Assembly (NCBI RefSeq): GCF_022347545.1
Contig: NZ_JAKREW010000005.1
Location: forward strand, 1 to 64,000
From: Terribium retamae
Lineage (GTDB): Bacteria; Pseudomonadota; Alphaproteobacteria; Rhizobiales; Rhizobiaceae
DNA: 64,000 bases
Reading direction: 5' to 3'
Part shown: piece after piece, positions 1 through 6,492 of the stretch
Layout: the number at the start of each line of letters is the position of its first letter
Numbering within the stretch: the first letter of the stretch is position 1
The notes under the pieces: generated by a model
Told to the model about the DNA's origin: nothing
What the model saw: only the letters and a program-made list of their open reading frames with translations
Database searches by the model: none
Made by a program: the position numbers and the translations under genes

Positions 1-316
1 CCCATGCAGAACCTGGCCCATAGCGCATCCTTTGATTCGGACGACAATGATGAACCATCAAAGCCTGGGATCAAACATCTAGGGCGCACGCACGGAGGGC
101 TCAGCGACAACGCTCGCGGTTCGATCGCCACCCAACATGAATACCCCCGACCGGAAGAGCCAGCGTTTGCCCTCGAATTCGAGCGTATGTAAACGCGTTG
201 TTTGGCCGCTTCTGAATCCATGGCTGCCGACAGGTGATTTCACCATTCGCTCTTCGAAAAATTGCATAGGGCAGAGTGCAACAGCAGTGACATGCTGGAT
301 TTGAACCCAATGAACG
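1..316. other. window edge, no gene seen
   Basis: No reading frame in this stretch has a convincing start, ribosome site or recognisable protein sequence. It lies directly upstream of a decayed relaxase fragment and may be degenerate mobile-element DNA, but nothing visible proves that. Confidence 0.4.
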
Positions 317-960
317 TTGGTAAGGCGCAATAGAAGAGGTTACGTCAAGCATTGGCGGAACGTAGCGTTCCTACTGAGGTCGTTAGGGCGTCGTGATGCC
401 TTTCGGCAGACACTGCATCGGGGGCGCTTGCGCAAACTCGAGCGGATGGGCCTGGCCGAAGAGGCAGAACCGGGTCGCTGGCAACTCGACGACGGGCTAG
501 GGATAAAGTTGCGCCGTATCGGGGAGTGTGGCGATATCATCAAGACGATGCACCGTGCGCTAACCGGGAAGGAACTCACTCGCAGCGCTGCTGATTATGT
601 CATTCATGACGAGGAATCGAAGCTGAGCCTGTTGTCGGCCGGGTCGCCGCGCGTGGGCTGGCCGATGAGATGCAAGACCGGCATTTTCTGATTGTCGGCG
701 GTGTGGACGGCAGAAGTCACTACATCGATATCGGCAAAGGCGAGGCTAGCGAAGCGACGCCCGATGGTTGCATTGTCCGTGTGACGCTTCGGAACACGGA
801 GCCGACACGGGCACCACAGCGCCGACTGCATTTGAAACATGATCCTTCCGCCACGGAGCGCTTCGCTGAAACGCATGTGCGACGGCTCGAAACGGTTCGG
901 CACGCAGCGGGTTCGTTCAACGGCCCTAATGCGACGTTAATCCAATCGAATCAGGCAAGA
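317..960 (+). pseudogene. relaxase (VirD2-like, DUF3363) C-terminal remnant
   Basis: Two overlapping plus-strand frames together read like the C-terminal DUF3363 half of conjugative relaxases, the enzymes that nick oriT and lead DNA into a recipient. The first frame gives RLRKLERMGLAEEAEPGRW and then GDIIKTMHRALTGKELTRS. At about 625-643 the sense switches to another frame, which continues GLADEMQDRHFLIVGGVDGR and SHYIDIGKGE. Near 880 it reaches THVRRLETVRHA, after which a third frame (GFVQRP, then a stop) continues briefly. The N-terminal catalytic tyrosine and histidine domain is absent. It is therefore a truncated, at least once frameshifted fossil. The family assignment comes from remembered family motifs, not a search. 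Confidence 0.75.
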
Positions 961-963
961 TCA

Positions 964-1136
964 GCTCACGGATGCCACCTGTCGCTTTTCTTGCCTATGC
1001 CTCGGCGTTGTGAAGCGACCGAAGGTGCTCAAATTTCGCCGACATAGCGGTTGCCTGTCTAACGATTGCAGCAACGTCAGACATCTGCGCGAAGCGATCC
1101 CTCTTGCTCCACAAGGTACTGCGGTTGCGCCCTCCA
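964..1136. repeat. 173 bp direct repeat, copy A
   Basis: This stretch aligns without any gap to 3337-3509 at a constant offset of 2373 bp; by hand count about three quarters of bases match. The longest shared blocks are around 1003-1021 (tcggcgttgtgaagcgaccg) and 1079-1097. On the minus strand both copies keep the same open frame and stop, with the peptide pieces DRFAQMSDVA, AMSAKF and LRSLHNAEA in common. Gap-free divergence that preserves a peptide suggests both descend from the end of a once-coding sequence. The parent gene is not recognised. Confidence 0.8.
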
Positions 1137-1388
1137 GACGATTGCTGCTTTGTTGTCGTGCCCCCGCCCGTCAGACTGGCCGGCCCCGTCGCTTGAGATC
1201 GGAAGCCAATCGGCAGCTATGTTCAGCACCGTCGTGGAAGGGCGCAGCCGGCCCCGAAGCTGCCGATCCGGTTTTGTTCATGCCCCAGGGGACCTGGAAG
1301 GATAGTTCGACGTCTGGGAATATGGACGTCGTCCCTTTGAGTTCATGTTACGACTTCTCGAAGGGTGAACCTAACAGGGCAGGTTTGA

Positions 1389-2714
1389 CTACAGTCCCTC
1401 GGATTCACCACGGTATAAGCGGCGTAAGGTTGCTGCCCGCTTCGCAAGCAAATCAGGCAATCTCCGCAGAATAGGGTGGGTCAGCCCTTCTTGTAGGCAC
1501 TCCACAGCACATTTGAAGGCCATGTCGGGCAAGACTTCGATGAAATGGCGAATGATGGCGATCGTTTCTTCGCCTGGAAACCTGCCTGCACGTGCGCATC
1601 GTTCCCAATGCCGAGGCATGATCTTCTCAATTTCGTAGTATCCTCCAACCTTCATTGCCAATCTCAGGTCATGCATGTCCGCAGGGGTCTCTCCTTCGCC
1701 CAGATGCGGCAGGATACTTGAGACGTCATAGAGAGGAGCGAAGGTCGTCGTGCTTCGAGGGCCGAGAATCATCGAGTAGTTCTTCGCGTGAGCGTCCGTA
1801 CCTGCGATCAGGAAGTTGAAGATGTTGGCCTCCATGAAACGTCGAGTATCTCCCGCCGGATCGTTGGAAGCACTCAGTACGTCGCCGATGATCTCCTTAA
1901 TGCCAGGTCCGCCCTCGTTCTCGTATTTTTTTTGAGGCATCAACCCCAAGGCCTGGCACATATCTTCTTGATGGATCCTGATAGTTTTTCCGTCCCTAAC
2001 AGCGCGATCATACCGTTCCACAACGATGACTTGCTGGCCGTCAAATTCCATCACCTGGCTATTTGCCGCCTCTATTCCCAGCAGGTTGGCCAGCTTCAAA
2101 CAGTAATGCTCGTTTTCCGCCTGTCCGCTTAGATGGGGCATTGGCGGCTTGAAAATATGAGTGGTGGGTATCCGCCCCTCTGGAATGCCCCATGCTCCTG
2201 TTTCAGGATCGCGATAAAAGGCTGTTTTCGCTTGAGCTCCAGCCAGGCTGAATTGGCCATGATCACCCATACGTCGAGTAGCGGCCGCGTCTGCGCGCAG
2301 TTCCGTGAGACGAGCGCCGATTTCCTGTTCGGTTATCGTCGTTACCCGATCGGCTGAACTGTTCTCCTGGGCCTCGGGCAGAAGAAATTGGACGGCGCCG
2401 GCGCAATCTTGTCCGACAGCGCTGATAAGCGCAAACGGGCTTCTTGGAGAAACTTGAAATCGTGTAGCCCAACGCTGAAGCGTCTGCTCGTTGTCAGGTA
2501 GCAATCCCCAGATGAAAGCAGCAATTCGGTGATGGCGGTGCATCCGCTCGGCTAGTGGCATCGATAGGGAAAGTGGGATCTGAATTCTTCCTTCACGCCA
2601 CTCCTCTGCGTACTCGAATTTCAATTGGTCGCCCTCCATTTGGGTGACAGCTCCGACGTGGAACCCCGAGATCAGAACATTCAGGCTCTTTTCATTCGCC
2701 ATCCTGGGCTCCAT
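1389..2714 (-). CDS. hipA: HipA-type serine/threonine kinase toxin
   Basis: This is a HipA-family kinase of about 441 residues, the usual length. E. coli HipA phosphorylates glutamyl-tRNA synthetase and induces dormancy; the target here is unknown. Visible motifs are the ATP-loop region SLAGAQAKTAF (about residue 155), the catalytic loop GTDAHAKNYS (about 305) and the metal-binding segment PLYDVSS (about 330), so the kinase looks intact. The ATG at 2714 overlaps the hipB stop by one base, which implies translational coupling. A TTG two codons earlier and an ATG a few codons later are alternatives. It is the second gene of a two-gene operon within degenerate mobile-element DNA. Confidence 0.93.
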   Translation of the reverse strand: MEPRMANEKSLNVLISGFHVGAVTQMEGDQLKFEYAEEWREGRIQIPLSLSMPLAERMHRHHRIAAFIWGLLPDNEQTLQRWATRFQVSPRSPFALISAVGQDCAGAVQFLLPEAQENSSADRVTTITEQEIGARLTELRADAAATRRMGDHGQFSLAGAQAKTAFYRDPETGAWGIPEGRIPTTHIFKPPMPHLSGQAENEHYCLKLANLLGIEAANSQVMEFDGQQVIVVERYDRAVRDGKTIRIHQEDMCQALGLMPQKKYENEGGPGIKEIIGDVLSASNDPAGDTRRFMEANIFNFLIAGTDAHAKNYSMILGPRSTTTFAPLYDVSSILPHLGEGETPADMHDLRLAMKVGGYYEIEKIMPRHWERCARAGRFPGEETIAIIRHFIEVLPDMAFKCAVECLQEGLTHPILRRLPDLLAKRAATLRRLYRGESEGL

Positions 2715-2992
2715 CAAATTGTATACGGTGGCGTATCATCATCTTCCGGAGACGGTTTCTTTATCTCGCTGTCTTGTGGCCGATAAGTCGGCTGGGCATC
2801 AATCGACACGCCAAGAATGGCTAAGGCCTTCAGGACCATTCCGATTTCGGCTGTCGGTTTCCCTGCTTCGACTTCGGAGATCCAGCCCTGAGATGTTCGT
2901 AGCGCGCGGGCAAGCTCAGTTTGAGACATGCCCTTATCTCGGCGTACACTGCGAATGAGTGCGCCACAATCGCGAGGAGTCTTGATAAACAT
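2714..2992 (-). CDS. hipB: HipB-type antitoxin, Xre family
   Basis: This is a 92-residue DNA-binding protein with an Xre helix-turn-helix at about residues 20-60 (MSQTELARALRTSQGWISEVE). It neutralises HipA and represses its own operon in known systems. The C-terminal tail is acidic and proline-rich (SPEDDDTPPYTI), like the flexible tail of other HipB proteins. It is the first gene of hipBA; its stop overlaps the hipA start. Upstream lie three copies of a palindrome wrapped around a strong promoter, fitting tight autorepression. Identification rests on the fold, the size and the hipA neighbour. Confidence 0.92.
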   Translation of the reverse strand: MFIKTPRDCGALIRSVRRDKGMSQTELARALRTSQGWISEVEAGKPTAEIGMVLKALAILGVSIDAQPTYRPQDSEIKKPSPEDDDTPPYTI

Positions 2993-3001
2993 TCGTGCTC
3001 A

Positions 3002-3072
3002 TATAGTCGAACGAGGATATGTTGGAATTATAGCTGTTCGGCGATATTTGTCAATATAGCCGAACGGCTATA
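3002..3072 (-). promoter_or_regulatory. hipBA promoter with three tandem operators
   Basis: Three 18 bp palindromic boxes lie at 3002-3019 (tatagtcgaacgaggata), 3029-3046 (tatagctgttcggcgata) and 3055-3072 (tatagccgaacggctata). Start-to-start spacing is 27 and 26 bp. The third box has perfect 8 bp arms; the others are degraded versions. On the minus strand a TTGACA (3054-3049) and a TATAAT (3032-3027) stand 16 bp apart, so the middle box fills the -35/-10 spacer, the perfect box abuts the -35, and the weakest lies just downstream of the start site. This is the expected architecture for HipB autorepression; binding by HipB is inferred. Confidence 0.85.
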
Positions 3073-3336
3073 TATGCAACTGCAACTAATCAAGGAAGTA
3101 GCAAAAGGGTCGTTTTTACCGTCTATCGTCAGGCTCGCGCGGGCCATCTTCTGCGTGCCCCGAGGCGATATTTGTTGATGATGACGTCCGCCGGTATCCG
3201 ATTTTTCTACGACGAAATGGCATTGCGGCCGCAGGCAGTCCGGTCGGTCCCTGATCCTTCAAGCAAATGGGGCCCTTACGATGTCGGTTCTCCCCGCGTA
3301 TCAGTGGGCTTGCCGCCAAACCATATTTTGTGGACT

Positions 3337-3509
3337 GCTCGTGGGGGTCATCTGTTGCGTTACCCACCTACGCTTCGGCGTTGTGAAGCGACCGCAGATA
3401 TCCGAATTTTGCAGACATAGCGCTTGCCAGCTTAGCGATTACGGCAACATCTGACATCTGCGCGAAGCGATCTTTCTTACGCTGCAAGTTGTTGCGGTTG
3501 CGTCCTCCC
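3337..3509. repeat. 173 bp direct repeat, copy B
   Basis: Gap-free partner of 964-1136 at an offset of 2373 bp. Its minus-strand frame ends in the same LRSLHNAEA and stop. It follows directly, in minus-strand order, the serine recombinase remnant at 3560-4017. Between the two sits a GC-rich hairpin. The end nearest the hairpin (cctcccgcaacca) resembles the 3' end of an initiator tRNA and could be a worn attachment site, but there is no tRNA body. Confidence 0.75.
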
Positions 3510-3529
3510 GCAACCATCGTTTCCCGCGA

Positions 3530-3560
3530 AACCCCGCCCTTCCGGCGGGGTTTTTCGTTT
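3530..3560. terminator. rho-independent terminator-like hairpin
   Basis: A nine-base-pair perfect stem (aaccccgcc / ggcggggtt) with a five-base loop is followed on the plus strand by TTTCGTTTT. No plus-strand gene clearly ends here. It may belong to a lost gene or tRNA, or be part of the recombinase remnant. Confidence 0.55.
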
Positions 3561-4017
3561 TGACCGAAAGCGTAAGAATTCCAGCAAGATCGCCCAGACC
3601 TCAATCGCGACCTTGCCGTGTCGACCAATGAGCGGATGATCTCCGCGGCTTCCATGCGTTTCCCCTCGGAATTATGCTGCAGCGCTTCGTGGGATTTGAC
3701 CCGTACTGCTCAGCCATTGCAGGGTAGAATAGCGGAGGGGCTCGGGCCGTCTTTTAACAGGAGTGTTAGCTCAGCCTTACGCGCTCGAAGCCGATCCCCA
3801 CGACCCTCCACATCATCTATGGACAAGGCATCTTAGATAGAGGTTCATCAATTTTTCGACCTCGCGCAATCCGTCCTGGCTCACTCTCGCCGGCTGCAAT
3901 ACTGGCTCGGCTCGCCATGCGCAGCCGATTTGTCTCTTGAGTGTAAGCGCTCCAGAATTCGGCGAAGAGCCGTGGATCGAGCATGCGGCTGCGGAGTGCA
4001 TTGATGCGGCAATGTTC
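3560..4017 (-). pseudogene. serine recombinase C-terminal remnant
   Basis: Minus-strand pieces in three frames match the C-terminal part of large serine recombinases, the integrases or resolvases of mobile elements. In order they are NALRSRMLDPRLFAEFW, then ETNRLRMASRASIAAGE, then in another frame REVEKLMNLYLRCLV, then DRLRARKAELTLLLKDGP followed by a stop, and finally EAAEIIRSLVDT. No N-terminal catalytic serine domain is present; upstream the sequence joins the 3' end of an unrelated gene. Family recognition is from remembered consensus (DPxLFxEF, MEARASI, RRAEL, EAAEIIRSLVD) and should be checked by a translated search. Confidence 0.72.
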
Positions 4018-4333
4018 CGCCGTGCTCATTGCATCTGGCTGGTTCGCGGATGGATACCGCGTCCAGCCGTTGCAATGCTTCCATAACTTCGTCGAACGAA
4101 ACGGCAATTTCGCTGCCTGGCAGTGCTCTCAAAGCAGGCACGGATTCGATCGCGCTCGCATCCGAAGCCCACGAAGCGAGGATCGCGCGCTTTTCTTGAA
4201 TGTCCAGCGTCGGATCCGCCACGACGTCATCAGGGTGGGCAAAGAAGCGCGATGGCGAAAGCAGTCGATCAAGCGAAATATCCAATGTCTCGGAGGTAGT
4301 TGAATGGATGATAATCGGAAGAGCGCGTTCCAT
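3881..4333 (-). CDS. hypothetical protein with foreign 3' end
   Basis: The start ATG at 4333 has a strong ribosome site (TAGGAGG) eight bases upstream. The first 90 or so residues look like a conserved rhizobial hypothetical family, with HPDDVVADPTLDIQEKRAIL, ASWASDASAIES and SFDEVMEALQRLD. No function is known to me. After about residue 100 the sequence becomes arginine- and histidine-rich and runs out of frame over the serine recombinase remnant, so the natural C-terminus was probably lost at a recombination junction near 4020. It could be a functional truncation or a pseudogene. Confidence 0.6.
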   Translation of the reverse strand: MERALPIIIHSTTSETLDISLDRLLSPSRFFAHPDDVVADPTLDIQEKRAILASWASDASAIESVPALRALPGSEIAVSFDEVMEALQRLDAVSIREPARCNEHGGTLPHQCTPQPHARSTALRRILERLHSRDKSAAHGEPSQYCSRRE

Positions 4334-4398
4334 CGATGTCCTCCTATAAAACCCCTTTTCTGACAGGTGGCCCGGCATGAAGCCGGGCCACCTGCTTT

Positions 4399-4764
4399 TC
4401 ATACGGGCAGGAACGAACCGTCATTCTCATTCCAGGCAGCGACGGCTGCTAAGATGGCGATGGCGAGTCCGAAAATCACATGCGCCCACATCGCTGATGC
4501 AACCGTCGAAAAGCCCAAGGCCCAGGGGGCGGCAACGGCCCAAAGTCCTAGGGCCAAATTCGCCCATTCCTCGGCCAGATGGAACTTGAAGAGTGTGGCG
4601 ATTGCGAGTGCTGTTACTGCGACGCCCACAGCCCAAGCGTGCCACGTCGCATAAGGCTCGGCCGTGTAGCCGAGATACCAGGGAGAGGCCAGTAGCCCGA
4701 TAGCCGCAGCGACCGTGGCAATATCGAAGGCCTCGCGGTTAATAGAGGACAGGGATTTCAGCAT
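4399..4764 (-). CDS. SPW repeat membrane protein
   Basis: A 121-residue integral membrane protein with four predicted hydrophobic helices and two copies of the SPW repeat: LLASPWYLGY at about residue 24 and AVAAPWALGF at about residue 75. The SPW family (PF03779) has no settled biochemical role. Start ATG at 4764 is preceded by GAAAGGAGGAATGAAGA on the minus strand, a good ribosome site. It lies downstream of the small heat-shock genes on the same strand, 238 bp away, and may be part of a general stress set. Confidence 0.88.
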   Translation of the reverse strand: MLKSLSSINREAFDIATVAAAIGLLASPWYLGYTAEPYATWHAWAVGVAVTALAIATLFKFHLAEEWANLALGLWAVAAPWALGFSTVASAMWAHVIFGLAIAILAAVAAWNENDGSFLPV

Positions 4765-5002
4765 TCTTCATTCCTCCTTTCGCGGTGGTTTCATTGTTCA
4801 TGAAATCGCTCGCATCGGAGGAGGGCGCGATGGCGAAGCTCGGCGCAATCGCCGTCGCCAAGGCCGGAAGCCGCAGCGAAGAAGCAGCGGCATCGTTTGT
4901 TGTGGCTGTCCGTTGACGTGGCCTTCCTGCTTCATTGTTCATCCCTCGTGTTGGGCGAAGGATGGCGCCGGCGGTGGCGTTCATCGTCGGCGCCTTCGCG
5001 GA

Positions 5003-5512
5003 TCAATTGCCTATGGCGATCCGCTTGACCTGTGACTGAGCCTTTTCGCTTTTGGGCAAGACGACCGTCAGAACGCCATTTTTGAAACGCGCGTCGACCT
5101 TGTCTTCCTCGATCTCGTAGCCGAGCGGGATACGGCGTTCGAACCGCCCGTAAAAGTGCTCGGAGAAATGCCTCTCTTTATCCTCGGCTTCGCGGCGCTT
5201 CTCGCCTTTCAAGGTCAGCACGCCGTCATCGAGCAGAACCTCGATGTCCTTTTGCTCCAGGCCCGGCACCTCCGCCGTCACCTTGATTTCCTTTTCGTTT
5301 TCGGAAATCCCAACACTCGGCCAACCGCTCGTGATTGCGGCTGTATCTGCGAATGAGGGCAGGGCAGAGCCGAAACTCCGGAATACGTCGTCGAACAAGC
5401 GGTTCACCTCACGATGCAGAGACAGAAACGGGTCTCGGTCGCCATCGCGAAAGACGCTCGCGACGTGCTTGCCGTTGCCACGCCCCCAAGGGACGAGATC
5501 GCGTACATTCAT
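5003..5512 (-). CDS. small heat-shock protein, Hsp20 family
   Basis: A 169-residue alpha-crystallin chaperone. The N-terminal arm has SLHREVNRLFDDVFRSFG, typical of class A bacterial Hsp20. The alpha-crystallin domain spans about residues 60-160, with ITAEVPGLEQKDIEV-like spacing (EKEIKVTAEVPGLEQKDI) and the C-terminal GVLTVVLPK strand, followed by an extension. It holds unfolding proteins for refolding by DnaK. The ATG at 5512 is chosen because GGAGATAACG lies directly before it; a start ten codons earlier lacks such a site. It is the second of two hsp20 genes on this strand, 89 bp after the first. Confidence 0.93.
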   Translation of the reverse strand: MNVRDLVPWGRGNGKHVASVFRDGDRDPFLSLHREVNRLFDDVFRSFGSALPSFADTAAITSGWPSVGISENEKEIKVTAEVPGLEQKDIEVLLDDGVLTLKGEKRREAEDKERHFSEHFYGRFERRIPLGYEIEEDKVDARFKNGVLTVVLPKSEKAQSQVKRIAIGN

Positions 5513-5553
5513 CGTTATCTCCTTTCCTGTTTCCGTGGGCATAGCTTCGCCGC

Positions 5554-5579
5554 CGACGCCGGACGTGAGACCGGCGTCG
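5554..5579. repeat. hairpin between the two hsp20 genes
   Basis: A perfect nine-base-pair inverted repeat (cgacgccgg / ccggcgtcg) with an eight-base loop. There is no T-run on the minus strand, so it is more likely an mRNA processing or stabilising hairpin than a full terminator. Confidence 0.5.
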
Positions 5580-5601
5580 TGACCACGCTGGTGCTGAACG
5601 G

Positions 5602-6078
5602 TCAGGCAGCTATGCTTTTTGTTGCTTCGCTCTTGGCCTCGATCCGAAGAGCAGCGATATCTGGTCCAATCTCAATGCGACGTGGCTTCAGTTCCTCGGG
5701 AACCTCACGTTTCAGATCGATGGCAAGCAGGCCATTAACAAGGCTTGCTGCTTCAACCCGGACATAGTCGGCGAGCTGAAAGCGGCGCTGGAACGTGCGT
5801 CCGGCGATGCCCCGGTGGAGATAATGCACCTTACCGTCGTCGGTCTTTTCGCCTGCGACCAGGAGTACGTTCTGCTCTTGGGTAATCGTCAGTTCGTCCT
5901 GACTGAAGCCCGCCACCGCCATGGTTATGCGGTAGTCGTCCTGGCCTGTCTTGGCGATATCGTAAGGCGGCCAGTTCTCGAATTGCTCGACGCGGTTTGC
6001 TGCCTCAAGCACATTGACGAAACGATCGAAGCCGATGCTCGACCGCAACAGGGGAGAAAAGTCGAGAGTGGTTCTCAT
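5602..6078 (-). CDS. small heat-shock protein, IbpA-like Hsp20
   Basis: A 158-residue Hsp20 of the IbpA/class A type. It opens with MRTTLDFSPLLRSSIGFDRF, and the alpha-crystallin domain (about 40-140) includes NWPPYDI, YRITMAVAGFSQDELTI and the conserved GIAGRTFQRRFQLADYV block. Start ATG at 6078 follows GGAGGATGTGGCT; an in-frame ATG four codons earlier overlaps that ribosome site and is rejected. The transcript starts at an RpoH-type promoter and carries a ROSE thermometer that masks the ribosome site, so synthesis should switch on when temperature rises. It is probably co-transcribed with the downstream hsp20. Confidence 0.94.
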   Translation of the reverse strand: MRTTLDFSPLLRSSIGFDRFVNVLEAANRVEQFENWPPYDIAKTGQDDYRITMAVAGFSQDELTITQEQNVLLVAGEKTDDGKVHYLHRGIAGRTFQRRFQLADYVRVEAASLVNGLLAIDLKREVPEELKPRRIEIGPDIAALRIEAKSEATKSIAA

Positions 6079-6150
6079 AGCCACATCCTCCATTGAGCAA
6101 CATGGGTACAAGGGTCTTTCAGTTTGCCGGCCCCACTGTGGGCGACCGGT
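6079..6150 (-). ncRNA. ROSE RNA thermometer
   Basis: The 5' leader ends, on the minus strand, with a hairpin at 6104-6084 of the form CATG TTGCTC AATG GAGGATG. The UUGCU anti-ribosome-site and the GGAGGAU ribosome site, with the opposed G bases, are the hallmark of ROSE elements that control rhizobial small heat-shock genes. The spacing to the ATG is as in known members. Upstream leader sequence can form further GC stems. The heat-melting function follows from the family and is not shown here. Confidence 0.87.
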
Positions 6151-6157
6151 GAAAATG

Positions 6158-6187
6158 ATTTGGGAAACGAAAAATGAGGTTTCAAGG
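6158..6187 (-). promoter_or_regulatory. RpoH-type heat-shock promoter
   Basis: On the minus strand CCTTGAAA (6187-6180) is followed after 15 bases by CCCAAAT (6164-6158). This matches the alphaproteobacterial sigma-32 consensus (CTTGAA, CCCATAT). It would give a leader of about 70 bases, exactly long enough for the ROSE element. Confidence 0.75.
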
Positions 6188-6492
6188 GGACAAAAGAGAT
6201 TTTCTCCGTCCGAATTTATGCAGCGGAAACCCAGCGAAATCAGTATGTTGGAGACCAACTTAGGACCCAGGGCTGTTGCTTGGCGCCTACAAATGAGCCT
6301 TGCCTTCCGAGGCGTGGCGGAAGGTTCGAGCGACGACTGCATTGTCATCGCAATCGTGGCATCGGAGTCAGCATCTCAATCCCAGCTTCGCGGTTGCGGG
6401 GGTATTGCATCGCGCCTGGTTGAAAAGCGCACAGGCGCCGCGCCATTGCATCCTCGCAAGGAACCCGCGAGGAATACAACTGCGAGATAAAG
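6188..6492. other. intergenic stretch, no gene seen
   Basis: Between the RpoH promoter and the end of htpG. The only structure noted is a seven-base-pair stem (tcctcgc / gcgagga, 6451-6473) just past the htpG stop, without a T-run; it might weakly terminate htpG. Confidence 0.4.

Noticed and set aside
3116..3367. 83-codon minus-strand frame beside hipB
   Set aside because: No ribosome site and no recognisable sequence; it overlaps the start of the 173 bp repeat.
5513..5601. ROSE element before the second hsp20
   Set aside because: No UUGCU-type anti-ribosome-site sequence is present in this leader; only a GC hairpin.
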